Below are positions 49,333 to 62,090 of a stretch of DNA of 64,000 bases, piece after piece (the stretch's first letter is position 1; each line of letters begins with the position of its first letter). A program made the translations under genes and the position numbers. Origin of the DNA: Coffea arabica (taxonomy: Eukaryota; Streptophyta; Magnoliopsida; Gentianales; Rubiaceae); assembly GCF_036785885.1 (NCBI RefSeq), contig NC_092323.1, forward strand, positions 9,308,501-9,372,500, written 5' to 3'. The notes under the pieces were generated by a model. That model ran no database searches, was not told the origin of the DNA, and saw only the letters and a program-made list of their open reading frames with translations.

Positions 49333-50228
49333 TGCACGCGATAAAATTTCAAGTCTGCAAAAACAAATAATATACACGACAAATATGTGATATATAAATT
49401 TAAGAAAAATATGTGAGTACAATCTCTGAATTTTTCTCGAACTTGTGGAGAGTTTCCCTCGATTCTCCTCCTCGAACGCCAATCCAAGGGTTTCGCAACT
49501 TATTCTTGGATCCACCACTGATTCCTTCAAATCTTGGTATAGAAGATTTGAAGAACTTTTGAAGATATTTGAAGACTCAAGTCTTGATATATGGGAGACT
49601 TGGAGAGTTTGAAGATTCGGACCTTTGTAACTTGGAGCTTCAATGCTTTGAGCGTGTGAGATGCCTCTAGGTGTTTCTGTCTCTGTATATCCTTGATTTG
49701 ATTGAGAGACCCCTATTTATAGCTGTAGCAAAAGGTAGAGGTTAAAGACCTGTGTATCACTTTACTTGTCTTGCAAGACGTGCAATCATATTAGGACTGT
49801 GCCAGTCAAATATTATCTCTTCATTTTATATTTATTAATAAAGAGATAAGTAATTCATCGATTGGCCAAACTCGTGGGGACACGTGACGTGGCGCCGTTT
49901 GACTCGCCAAGCTATTGCAGTGTATAAGAAATATACTTGGATTAAACAACTCTAAATATTATCCCTTTAATAAGAAATAAATATTTAGATATTTATCCAA
50001 TAGACATGTGACATGATATGATTTGGTTGGTGGAGATATCCCTGCAATTTGAATTGATTTGGAACACTTCAACTTGACACGTGACCAAATATAATTGGCC
50101 ATTTAATAACCAATCTTTCCAAGTGTACATGACATATGACAATATCCGATTGGATGAAAATAAACCATAAAAATGATTTATAGACCAATGGTAATTTTTA
50201 AAATTTAATTAAAATTTCATTGTCTACA
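49333..50228 (-). repeat. 5' LTR of the Tat element
   Basis: The partner of 36433-37335. Directly inside it on the minus strand is AATTTTTGGCCCGGTGGGACC (49312-49332), the expected position of the tRNA primer-binding site. I could not assign the tRNA. Confidence 0.92.
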
Positions 50229-50870
50229 GCGGTCATGTACTGGTTTCTAATATAAAAAACCATCAATTGCGTTTATATAATTTCCAATGTAAGGATAATG
50301 ATGTATATTTATTCAAACAAAATTCAAATCTCAAAAAAAATTCACTAATTGCGTTCATGTGGTTTCTAATATAAGGATAATATAAGGATAATGATGTATA
50401 TATTTATTAAAAAAATTAATAAATTGATAAAGCTAATAATCATGAAAAAAATCAAGAATTATGGTGGATATAATAATTGGAGTTCATAGATTTAGGGAAA
50501 CACTGGATAAATTTTATATATATATAAATGTATGTAAGTCAAAATATATAGATTTAGATATATATCCAAATTACTGAATTGAAATCTGAAAAAAAGATTC
50601 ATCAATTGCCTTCATGTAGTTTGTAGTTTGTAATATATTATTATTCTAAATATAAGGATGTATATATACTTATATTTATATTTCATAAAATCATGTATAT
50701 TTATTAAGTGATAAGTGATAATATATAGATTTAGATATATATATATTTATATGGATATGTGATAAACATGAGATATACTTTATTCTTCAATTTTGACCAA
50801 AGAGTTCAATCATGTGTCATAGGGGTTAAATTACTTGTCTCCCACTACCTTCTATTTTTTACTGTTTTGG
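50229..50870. repeat. Diverged AT-rich tandem repeat, right of the Tat element
   Basis: It holds CCATCAATTGCGTTTATATAATTTC, CTAATTGCGTTCATGTGGTTTC and CATCAATTGCCTTCATGTAG (50260-50620), plus AGATATACTTTATTCTTCAATTTTGACC near 50775, which matches AGATATACTTTATTCTTAAATTTTGAGC at about 36057. This is the same host repeat as at 35680-36432. Confidence 0.6.
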
Positions 50871-51509
50871 CCATTTAGATGCTTATTTTGTGGACCAGTT
50901 TCTTGCTAAGATTGGCTATATTTGTCATTTCCAGTTTCTTTGTCTCGATTTTGCATATTTCTTGTTTTTTACTGATGAACGATGAATACATAGCTACCAG
51001 AGATTTCATGCAAACAGTTTCCTACATTCACAGAACCAATTTACATGCAAATTACAGTGCATCTTGCATCTTACAACTTGCTTCATACAGTTTGCTTGAA
51101 ATCAGGTATTCTCTTATGCCCAGCCAAACTTACTTCACATGAGCTGTTCAGTTGTTCCATGCTACTGGAAATTTCTTTTATCTCAATCTGTACTCAAGTG
51201 GTCGAAATTTCTTATAATACGCAGTAGCAGAGGTACTTTGATCAGCTTCGTCTGCTGTGTCCATGGAGGTCTTCTACTCTTTCTGCTTCATTCAGCTGCT
51301 TTTCTATTCTCTTTTAATATATTTAGTTCATAGCTCATTCCATCTGTACTGATAGCCTTCATGCTTTTTAGCTGAATAGTTTGTTCCTTACGTATCACCA
51401 CATATATACCTATCTACCGATGTATGTACAAACAATATATATCTGTCCATACGCCTAGATTTTTCTCTGTCTATATTTGTTTCTTCCTTCGTGTACACCT
51501 ATAAAAAAC

Positions 51510-54500
51510 ATGAGCTGCTCCAAGCTATCCATAAGGGATGATCCTGATAAACTTCGTGAGAAAAGGGGTAAGCGAAATCGTAAAAAAGAGAAAAATTTGC
51601 TGCTCTATCTGTCGAAGAGAAACAGGCTCAGCGTAAAAAAAAACAGAGAAGCTTATCAGAGGAAAAAATTGGAGAAAATGCTTTCCAAGTCCTTGCCACA
51701 ACAATTTCAAGGGGCTTGTCAATCACCAGTTTCTGCATCTGTTATACGTAGCCTTTCTCCTCAACAATGTTCTCGTGGTACATAGTGATTCAAAAACTCT
51801 TATTATATTTTCATAATCTGTATGTCTATAGTATATTCATGATAACCTGTCTATTTCCCTTATTTCGTTCATGGTTAGCTTTGAATGATAATGTTACCGA
51901 ACCTATTGCTTCTCAAACTTCCAAACACAACGAGAATGTTCATGGAATTATTGGTTGTAATCAAGGTTAGTCATAGAATTTATTGTTCTTTACCAATTTT
52001 TCTTACAATTTCAACCACTGGCTTTACGTATATTGAATTGCGAATTTTTTTGCCTGACCTTCAACTGATTCACGCAGTGAAATCTCATACTCTCATTTTA
52101 CAGAACACTTTACAGGTACCATTTCTATCTACTTTAAATCAATGAATTCACCTAAACTTAGTTGTATATGTATCTGTGTTTCCTGTTACATTGTAGTCAA
52201 TTAGACTGTTCATTGTTTCTTATCCTATTTCAATTCCATTTCCTTTTTTATAATATTCATGCCACCAATCTCAACTCTATCTATTGTAACAGGTGCTTCA
52301 AACCTGGTATTTGAATTTCTCTCTCTCCAAACAACAGTGATGAACTACCTTCTGCTGAGTTGGGTAGAAAATTAAAGCAACAGATTTCTTCCTTCTCAAG
52401 CTATGAGAAAGGTACATGGTGTAGTTTATTTTTAATATATCCCTCCTACTCAAATTATAAACACTATTCTATTGATACAATGCTCTACCTCCAATTTTTA
52501 TATGCATGATCTGCTGCTAACTCTGCTACACAACATACATGTGTAGCTACTGACATGATACACAATGCAGGTCATTTAAGCTTCAAAATTGATCATTGAT
52601 TGTTGCTCATTATATATAACCATCAACATTATGATCATCAGCTATATTAGTATTCTTCTTTACTTTTCAGATAAATCATTTATATGCATGAACTGCTGCA
52701 AATTCTTGACAGAAATAGCTGAACAAACTTCAGGTCATAAATCTTCTTTCAGCTTTTTAAAAAAACTGCTGATGCGATTGTGTCTAACAATTCCATGAAC
52801 TTTATCTTGAATAGATTTGTCAGCTATCCTCCCAACATACCAGGTGTATCAAGTCCCTGATAATCGTTATGCTAAAACAATGAGAACTGCAGGTTACTAG
52901 CTTTGATGTGAATTTATTACCTTGTGTATAGAAAAACTCAAATTAGCATATCAGCTGCTTGACAATTGTCATAAGATTGTCATTTTATTCTCAATTTTGT
53001 TGTGTACCAACAAGTTTCTCAGTTCTGACTATGGTTGTTTTATCAGATGATAAGCACAAATCTCAACTATTTTAAATCTTGTTCTTCCATGCTCATACAG
53101 TTTATTTCAGACTCATATTTTAGTAAACTATTTGTAAACTAATTTGAGATGAACAATCCATCAAATAATAATCTGATTAAAATATATTAAACTCTTTAAT
53201 TGCTTCTGATGTTGATCAAAATGCTTCAGTATGCATTATATAACCTCAAACCACTTCTGTTCATGCAAATAGCTTGGTCATATTGGTAGCACTATGTGTA
53301 TAAAGGTTATGCCTTCTGTTTCTAATTATATATACTTGAATCATTCAGGCAAAAGCCATTCATCAGCGAAACAAGTGAAAGCTATTAATAACAAAAAGAA
53401 AAAAAACAGAGGTATAGATTACAAATCACTGATTGTTCCTCTTTTACCTCCTTATTTTCACTTCCAACCTTTAGTTTAGCTGAACTAATTGGTAATTCTA
53501 TAGGTAATCAGGCTGTTGATGGAGTTCATGCACTCCAATTTATTAATGATCAGGCAGATAGATTACCTCCAAAAGCTGATTGTCAGTACTGTGGAGCAAA
53601 AAAACTGCACTCTGAGACACCTAATTTCTGTTGCTCTGACGGACAAGTAGTTCTACATGAAAATAAATTGCCAGATATTCTTGTGAAATTGTTCACTGGT
53701 CATTCTGATGAAGCTTTATCCTTTCACACATATGTCAGAACATATAATAATATGTTTGCCTTTACTTCCTTTGGTGTACACTATGACAAATCGCTTTGCA
53801 AAAGAACAAATGGCATTTATACCTTCAAAGTTCAGGGACAAACCTATCACTTTATCAAAGACCTTATTCCACATAGAGGATCTGGATTGTATCTACAACT
53901 GTATTTTCATGATACGGACCATGAGCTTCAAAACAGAATGGCAGTTTCAGAAAGATTAACAGAGAGTATAGTAATGAAAATCATGAAAGTCATGATGTCT
54001 AATCCATACGCATGTTTTTTCCACAATCTAAGAAACGTTCCAAATTTAGATTCATATCAGATAGTCCTGAAATCACATTCACAGAATGATCAACGAGTAT
54101 TCAATCACCCAATAGCTTCTCAGGTTGCAGCTCTTTGGACGGAAATAGAAAGTTCAGGAACAAGTTATACTAGACACATTAAAATTTATACAAAAGAAGG
54201 AAGGGATCACCTCGTGCAGTACTATTATAGGTGTTACGATCCTCTGCAATATCCACTATTATTTGCACTTGGTGAAACAGGCTGGCATCCTGGAATCAGA
54301 AGATTGGTCAAAGAAAATCCCAAAAAGAGAAAAAATGTATTCAGAGAAACAAATCTACTGCTCTCCTGACCAATTACAAATCTGCTGAAAACATGATATC
54401 TGCTGCAGAACAAGAGGTATTCCTAACATGAATAACTAATACATTATCTATATGCAAATGATTTATACATTACTTATATACATTGCTCAGATGTTACTTA

Positions 54501-56127
54501 TATAATTACTGATGTCCAGCTACTTGTTTCAAGAACATAGTACTCCCATTATTTTCCATTAACCTCAGATCATGCTATATCTTATCAAAGCATGCAACTT
54601 CATATGCTGAAACCAGTAACTGATACCTTATTTTTGTAACTTTCAGTTTCCAATGATCCTGAAAACAACGGTGAATTTGTGTCAATGCGAGAATATTATG
54701 CTTATAAATTGCAGATCATAGACAAATATTCTCCAAACATACTTAACACTGGCAGATTACTTCAGCAATATGTTGTGGATATATACATCAAAATTGAAAG
54801 TCAAAGATTGGATTACTATGAGAGCAAACAAGAATTTATAAGAAAAGAGCAGCTGCAAAGCATAATGGATAATGTTATAACAGGTCAATGCCAAGGTTCA
54901 AAAGTAGGCCAACGAGTAGTGCTTCCAGCTTCATTCATAGGAGGCCCTCGTGACATGAAAAGGAGATATGTTGATGCTATGGCTTTGGTCCAGAAATTTG
55001 GTAAATCAGATTTATTCATTACAATGACTTGCAATCCTTCATGGCCAGAAATAAAGAATCTCATGCTTCCAACAGATGAAGCGCATAACAGGTCGGACTT
55101 GCTCAGTTGAATCTTTCACACAAAGCTTGATGTTTTAAAACTGAAGTTATTCAAGAAAGAAATATTTGGATCTGTTGCTGCTTACACCTATGTCATAGAG
55201 TTCCAGAAACGCGGTCTACCTCTTACTCATTTCCACATAATTATGAAGCCATGTTCAAAACTTTACTCCACAGATTCTTATGACAGGATAGTTAGTGCAG
55301 AGATTCCAGATCAAAGCAAAAATTCACATCTTTTTAACATGGTTCACTGACACATGATTCATGGCCCCTGTGAAAACAAAAATCCAACCAATGTTTGTAT
55401 GCGAGGAGAACATCAGAGAAAATGCAGGAACAATTATCCAAAACCATTTGCCGATAAGACATTTCATGGAGATAACACATAGCCCACTTATCGAAGAAGA
55501 AACAATGGATACAAAATAATGGTCCGTGGACATGAGGTCGATAACAGATGGGTTGTTCCATACAGTCCTTACCTTCTTGTAAAATTCAACTGCCATCTGA
55601 ACGTTGAAATCTGTTCTACAGTCAAGGCAGTGAAGTACATGTATAAGTACATCTACAAAGGTCATGACAAGATTCATTTTCAACTCAATTCCCAGAATTC
55701 TAATGAGCTAAATTTTGATGGTCATGTCTCTGCAATCGATGAAATCAAAGACTATCAATCAGCTAGGTGGGTATGCGCTGTGGAAGGTATATGGAGAATA
55801 TACAGATTGTTGATGTTTCAAATACATCCTGCTGTTATTCACTTATAGCTTCACTTAGAAAATTGTCAACCATTGAATTTCAGAGAAGACAAAGACCTAC
55901 GTGATATAGTAACAAATAGATTTGCTAAGAGAACCATGTTGACAGAATTTTTTTACATGAATTCTACTGATTTTCTAGCTCAGAACCTCAAATGCACTTA
56001 CAAATAGTTCCCTGAGCACTTTGTTTGGTATCCAGGAAGGAGAAAATGGGAACCAAGAAAACTGAAAGACTGTATAGGTAGGATAGTAACAGCCAGCCCA
56101 ATCGAAGGAGACGATACTTTCTCAGAT
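51510..56127 (+). pseudogene. Helitron Rep region (N-terminal part)
   Basis: A basic N-terminal exon (51510-51776, rich in RKK and AYQRKKLEKML) is followed by small candidate exons. The conserved part starts near 53505 with CQYCGAKKLHSE, FCCSDG and then YTFKVQGQTYHFIKDLIP. It resumes at 54648 with REYYAYKLQI. The two-His motif of the HUH nuclease is THFHIIM (His codons at 55228 and 55234), and the tyrosine pair lies in KYMYKYIYKGHD (near 55635-55670). In-frame stops occur at 55108, 55348, 55480, 55846 and 56005, and a frameshift near 56120. The protein would nick and rejoin one strand for rolling-circle transposition. This copy is broken. Confidence 0.8.
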
Positions 56128-58003
56128 TGCACCTCATACATGTCAAAAGTCCAACTTCATTCGATGACTTAAGAACAATAAATGGAGCATATGCACATAC
56201 TTTTCGTGAGGCAGCAATTCTCAGGGGTTACTTTGAGTTTGATAAGTCACAACAACAATGCCTTAAGGAAGCAGCTATGTATCACATGCCATATACTTTG
56301 AGAAGATTATTTGCCACACTACTTGTTCATTTTCCTCCTTCAAATGCCAGATATCTTTGGGAACAATTTGAAGAGCCATTATCTGAAGATATTAGCAGAA
56401 CTCCACAAATATCAGTTGATCAAATCCGCTTCTAGGTGCTGCACCAGATAAATGAGTTCCTACAATCAATGGGAAAAGACATCAATCAGTATGCTTTAGT
56501 TCCAAATATCATGAATTTTGATAGCTTGAACAAGAACACTCGTGATACAATAGCTGAAACAAGAATCTGTGTACCAGAGCATGACCTATTAGCAATTGAG
56601 CAATTAAATGCTGATCAGAAATTTTTTTTGATATTATCATAAATGCAGTTTTTGTTGAGAAAAAAGGAGCCTTCTTCATTGATGGACCAGGTGGAATGAG
56701 AAAAACATTCCTTTATCGAGCACTACTAGCAGAAATCAAGTCAAAAGAATACATAGCTCTTGTTATAGCATCCTGTGGAGTTGCGGCTTCGATTCTCCCA
56801 GGTGGAAGGACAGCTCACTCAAGATTCAAGATACCAATTGGTGGAACACGAGATAAGCAATGCAGAATTAGTAAATAAAGCTCATTAGCAAAACTGCTGC
56901 AGTCTGCAATTCTGATAATCTGGGATGAAGCTCCAATGACACATAAGACTTCAATTGAGAGTGTTAACAAAATTCTGAGGGACATAATGGACTGCAACAA
57001 TTTGTTTGGATCAAAGGTTATTATTTTTAGAGATGATTTTCGTCAAGTCTTACTAGTAGTAACAAAAGGATCAAAATCTGAATTTATTGATGCAAGCATA
57101 GTGAACTCATATATATGGCCACAGCTACATAAGTTGCATCTCACTCAAAATATGAGAGCAAGATATGATGCACAGTTTACTGAATATCTACTCCGTATCG
57201 GAAATTGAACAGAGCCACTTATCTCCAAGAATTCTATCCAGATACCTGTATTAATGCTGATAAGATATACCAATGAGAAAGAATCAATGAACACATTGAT
57301 CCGGACAGTCTTCCCAGATTTGAATGCTTTTTGCCAGGACAATTTCTCTGCAATTAATCGTGCTATTCTGACAGCAAAAAATGACTTTGTCGATCAAATT
57401 AATCAGGGGTTCATTGTACAGTTAGAAGGACAATTGCAAGAATATATCAGCCGAGACAAGTGTATAGATAGCTCTAAGCAGACAATCATGGAAGATTTGC
57501 TAAATAGTTTGACTCCAAATGGTTTTCCCCCTCATAAGCTGCTTCTCAAACCATACTGCCCTATCATGTTACTGAGAAACATTGATCCACCTCAGGGATT
57601 ATGTAATGGCACCAGACTGATATGCAAATCCTTGAGCTCCAATATTATACATGCAGTCATAACATGTGGAGAATTTGCTGAAAAAGAGGTCTTCATTCAC
57701 AAAATCTGTTTCAGAGCACAGAATAATTCAGACTCACCAGTATTATTCGAACGAATTCAGTTTCCTGTTCGACCCTGTTTTGCTATGACAATAAACAAAG
57801 CTCAAGGACAAACACTTGATTTTGTTGGCATATATTTGCGTGAGTCGATTTTCTCCCGTGGACAGCTATACGTAGCAATATCAAGAGTTAAGAATAGTAG
57901 TTCTATTAAAATTCTGATTAAACCATTGATATTTGATGACCAAGAAGACTCAATTACTGAAAATATAGTATATACAGAAGTACTAGATTTAGCTTATCAA
58001 TAA
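56127..58003 (+). pseudogene. Helitron Pif1-type helicase part
   Basis: It follows Rep in the same polyprotein. The domain starts at SFDDLRTINGAYAHTFREAA. Walker A reads DGPGGMRKTF (56681-56710), where the family has GGTGKT. Walker B is LIIWDEAPM. Further blocks are GSKVIIFRDDFRQV, the C-terminal NGTRLIC and FAMTINKAQGQTLDFVGIYL, and GQLYVAISRVKN. Stops lie at 56433, 56639, 56876 and near 57206. A T-run at 56622-56629 marks a one-base shift before Walker A. The lost Walker A residues make ATPase activity unlikely. Confidence 0.82.
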
Positions 58004-58115
58004 CTCCCCTAACCATGTGTATATGAGTTATTTGTCTATATTTATGATTTTACATCTCTTTTTCCCTTCATCCAGTATTTACCTACTCTTATTATGAGTT
58101 GTAGGAGGAAAAAAT

Positions 58116-60180
58116 ATGGTCTCATTTGCTGAAATAATTCCTGGACTACAAAACTGGACAACTATGGTTCATGTTCTAGACAAGCAAAAGCCATTACTCT
58201 CAAAGACAGGAAATCGATATCAGAAGCTGATATTAATTGATCAGCAGGTAATCCAAATTGTCAATTTCAGCACATGTCCTTTATTACTCAATTTTCACAT
58301 TCATATCAAGACAACCATGACTGTTCTCAGGGGACAACAGTTGAAGCAATGATTTATAAATTAGACATAGAGTTTTTCCAAAATCATTTCCAACTCTACA
58401 AGCGATATATTCTCTGCAATGCTAGAGTTGAGTACACACCATCAGAGTATTCCACTCATCCAAATCAGTGTACATGGTACATAGACAATTCTACTGTTGT
58501 TCAAGTAGTGAATGAAGTCGAACCACCTCAGATTCCAGCTGTGTTCAAATTCTCGCCCTATAGAAGATTCCACCAACATATGGATGATAACACAGATATA
58601 GGTAACCAAGAAATCTTACTACTAACTTGCTACTACACGTAATTATCATTAGAGTTATAACTCGGCAGAATTCAAAATCAGATGTCCTAGGCATTGTCAT
58701 TGAAGTTCATCCCCGGATAGAAAGGGCCACTACAGCTACTAGAGAAGTGGTACTTATAGATAAAAGGTGTGTAAAACTATCCATTTATTCTATATCAGTT
58801 CTGAACCACCACACATTCATATAAATACTCTGTTCTAACAAATGTTTCACGTATCAATCAAATACACTACAACATGATGCCTGTTATTCTAACACTATGG
58901 GGCAAGCATGAAACAGATGAAGGCCAAGCACTTGCAAATATAATTGATACAATGCCACTGATTGTTGCACTTCGGATTCAAGTATCATCATATCACAGTG
59001 AGTACATAAGAAATTCATTATGCTCCACATATTTTCTAACTTAGAACATACTGATAATACCATATACATTATGGGGCGTAAATATTGCAGCACTGAACCT
59101 GTCAACAAAATTTGGATCAAGCATTCTCCTTAATCCTCCAATACAACAAGCTGCTGATCTCAAACACTGGTGACAATTCTTCTCAGAAAATATGATTCAA
59201 AAATATTTTCTATTAACTATATATTGTGAACCTTACAAATAAAACTTCTCTCTTCACTCACAAGGGTTGCTGAGAATGAAGCAGAAATCAAAAAACTGAT
59301 AGCAGAAAAATCATACCACAACCGAGTTAACCTTCTACCATAGCCAAGGGATGACGAGCTGACCACTATTCAAGACTTCCTCGCATTTCCTACGGTAAAT
59401 TTTACATCCCATCATTTATTGACAATAATATTTTCAGATTTCTAACTACTCACTATAATTCAATACAGAAAAAAGCTTACTGGTTGCGTGGTACTCCAAA
59501 ATTGCTAGACAAAAGCCAGCGATTATGGTATAATACTTGTCCACAATGCCATAAATCATTCAGAGCAAAGCCTATCTGGAAAATTGTTTGCACCTCATGC
59601 AACAAACACGTGAACATAGCTGCAAGATGTCGATTAACTGTGGAACTTGTTGATTATTCTGGAGTTTTAACGTTTGATCTTTATGATAACGATGCCTTTC
59701 AATTACTACCTTTCACACTTTCGCAGATGCAAGAGTTAGAAAAGAAGGTAAGAAATATTGTTTCCATATGCATATAGAATATTGTGATTAACAAGTAAGT
59801 ATAGCGTATCTGATGTCAACCTGTTGATTTTAATTGCACAGCATGAACTGAACTATCAAGCTATTGAAGAGGCCATTAACAACACTCTTATAACATGCTT
59901 TGTGAAGAAAATGGTAAACAGCCATGGATCTGGCAGTACTGAAAAATACTCTGCCATTATTCTCCACAAAACCCTCATAGCAGAGGTTATATCACAAGTT
60001 CCTTCGACCATTGGCTATTCAGAACCAAATCCATAACTTCCTTCCACTAGTATTGATGAAAATGTGGTCAGTACTACTCCAAAAGACACAAATGTGAATT
60101 CCAGTTGTCTCTCTACTCTTAAGATCAGTGAGAGCCCAACTAAAAAGCAATACAGCGACAAGTATCAAAAGCAAGATTGA
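58116..60180 (+). pseudogene. Helitron RPA70-like single-strand DNA-binding protein
   Basis: First exon 58116-58247 and second 58331-58601 join in frame (LILIDQQ to GTTVEAMIYK), giving an OB fold like RPA70 DBD-A. Later exons hold a second OB fold (58666-58767, VLGIVIEVHPRI), a part at about 58873-58998 (VILTLWGKHETDEGQAL) and a C-terminal zinc-finger OB fold at 59484-59760 (CPQCHKSF, then CTSCNKH). The last coding piece, from 59843, ends in a stop at 60034. The exons after 58601 do not join cleanly in phase in my reading, so decay is likely. RPA-like genes are common cargo of plant Helitrons and may protect the single-stranded intermediate. Confidence 0.7.
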
Positions 60181-60189
60181 AAATGCCAT

Positions 60190-60590
60190 ATACTGGTTTT
60201 TGCTATTACATATTTTTGAAGCTCTACTGGCTTAACTTTTGATAGCTGAAGCTTTCCTGTATTTTGTGGTCTTCAAATATTTTAGCAGCTTTTGTATACT
60301 TGCTCAGCTTTCCCTGCACTTTTGCTTAAGGATAGTTAGCTAAGCTTTTTCAAAGTGGAAACGTACCACAGTTTCATGTATAACTTTTGATATTTGCAAC
60401 TTGGCTACTCAACTTTCTATCCCTTAACGTTTGGTTCGTCAAGTTTTAGTACAGTTTGTGATTTGCAAATATTTCAGCAGGTTTTGTACACTTCATCAAC
60501 TTTCCCTGCATTCTTACTTAAGTATTGTTACCTGGGCTTTTTCAAAGTCCAAACGTACCAGAATTTCATTTATAGTTATTGAGAACCAAT
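60190..60590. repeat. 192-bp tandem duplication after the RPA gene
   Basis: Two diverged copies have matching points at 60275 and 60467 (AAATATTTTAGCAGC against AAATATTTCAGCAGG; GCTTTTTCAAAGT and AAACGTACCA follow in both). It lies in the 3' flank of the RPA gene. Confidence 0.75.
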
Positions 60591-60918
60591 CACATAACCA
60601 ATACTTGCACCACAGAAACTAATCTCCCTTCACTCCCTTTGTTTTGCTTTCTGCTATCAGTCAAAAGTGATTCGAAATTTACAATCATTTATTCATTCCA
60701 CCTTCATTCCCAAAAAAACCAAACACCACACTACAATGCAACTGATTAATAACTCACTAAATACAAAAATAGATACACCAAGTACAAATATCATCCAACT
60801 GAAGTTGCTGAACACAATATCTAAGCACCAACTTACACATGGAATACACTAGAGTACAACAGCAAACAATTCCATACTACAAATTATAAAAACTCATGGA
60901 AACATGCATAGCTATCCC

Positions 60919-61313
60919 TTACAAATTTCTGCCAGCCGCATCAGAAAATCCACCCATAGCACTTTGAATTGCTTTTCTCTGTTCTTCAACTTCTACTTCC
61001 ATACGACCAGCAATGATCTGCAGAAACGATAATTCTCCAATATTTTCTAATGTATTTTCCGTTGCACGAGCTTTCTCCGGATGTCGATAAAAAGATTTGA
61101 ACAAATCATATATCTCATTCCTAAGTAGAATATTATTTGCTAAAACTCGATCTGCACCCCTCAACATCCCATTATCTTCAGTATGCCTAGCCAAATTTCC
61201 CCGCACACCACTTAATGATAACCGATTAAGCATAACCTCAATATTTGGATGCAAATCACAATATCTGGATGCAAATCGCGCAATACTCCAATACGATTGT
61301 GAGTGTAATTCAT
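60919..61313 (-). pseudogene. Unknown protein A, frameshifted by a 20-bp tandem duplication
   Basis: From ATG at 61313 the frame reads MNYTHNRIGVLRDLHP and then breaks. The unit at 61241-61260 is duplicated at 61261-61280 (ATATTTGGATGCAAATCACA and ATATCTGGATGCAAATCGCG on +). Without one copy the frame would give 124 residues. The rest reads NIEVMLNRLSLSGVRGN, LLRNEIYDLFKSFYRHPEKA, FLQIIAGRMEVEVEEQRK. It is helical by look, with no membrane segment and no motif I can name. It is clearly related to the ORF at 62091-62588. Confidence 0.55.
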
Positions 61314-61319
61314 GTTAAA

Positions 61320-62090
61320 CTAAGAAAAATCAGAAACATCAATCACAATATACCAACTAAATAATGAAATCACAGAACTAAGAAATTTATACACAACAAG
61401 TACATCATAAACCAAAAACAGACAAATACAAAAAACAAAATCATACTATACACATGTGAACCAAACAATAATAACAATGACATATATACCAGACAAAAAA
61501 ACACTATACACACGTGAATCCCCTACTCTTTCTACAAACCAAAACAAAAGCAATCAATCGTCAAAACACATGTCAACCTCCCAAACATGAACCTGTCCCA
61601 TTACATTGTCCCAACATTCACAAAAAGCTTGGTACTCTGTATTATCTTCAAACACACGCCTCTATCAATTTTATCATATCCACTCGAATCTCCTACAATT
61701 ATTCATCATTCATTGGTCCCAAATCTTATACATAACATGGAACATATTAACATATCGCATAAATATCCTTCATTTTATTACGCATTTAATCCGGATGTAA
61801 ATTTTTAAACACATTCATCAGTTTATAGATACAAATCTGTAAACACGTTCAATTCACAAGTTTTGCTTATTGCTTTATTGCATTTGTAAATTCTGATCTT
61901 CTTTGCTAAAAGAATTATATTCTTGGCAAAAACTGCACCCTACATTCCTATGAATTTTCCCCAATCGAAAACTAATACATTCCATATTTTAAAATTTTTA
62001 CAAATTTTCATTGCATACCATCGTAACACACTCATACAAATAAAAGCATCAGTACTTTATACAACAGATACAAATACATATGATGCTACT
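61320..62090. other. Spacer between proteins A and B
   Basis: AC/AT-rich sequence with short plus-strand frames but nothing credible. It could be an intron of a single gene that joins B (upstream on the minus strand) to A. Confidence 0.3.

Larger units (their letters stand above)
36433..50228 (-). mobile_element. Ty3/gypsy LTR retrotransposon, Tat lineage, 13.8 kb
   Basis: LTRs lie at 36433-37335 (3', 903 bp) and 49333-50228 (5', 896 bp), both TG...CA. They flank gag, protease, RT, RNase H, a second RNase H and integrase on the minus strand. A second RNase H domain ahead of integrase is diagnostic of the Tat/Ogre group. The target duplication is GCGTT on the left and GCGGT on the right. The flanking repeat consensus reads CAATTGCGTTCATGT, which confirms the site. 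The LTRs differ at several per cent of positions plus a 9-bp indel in the part I compared. All genes are broken, so it is a dead copy. Confidence 0.92.
51510..60180 (+). mobile_element. Helitron, decayed, with Rep-helicase and RPA genes
   Basis: A HUH-type Rep, a Pif1-type helicase and an RPA-like gene follow one another on +, the standard gene set of plant Helitrons. I could not find the TC 5' end or the hairpin-CTRR 3' end, so the limits given are those of the coding parts and the element is probably longer on both sides. It may include the minus-strand ORFs at 60.9-62.6 kb. Confidence 0.8.
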
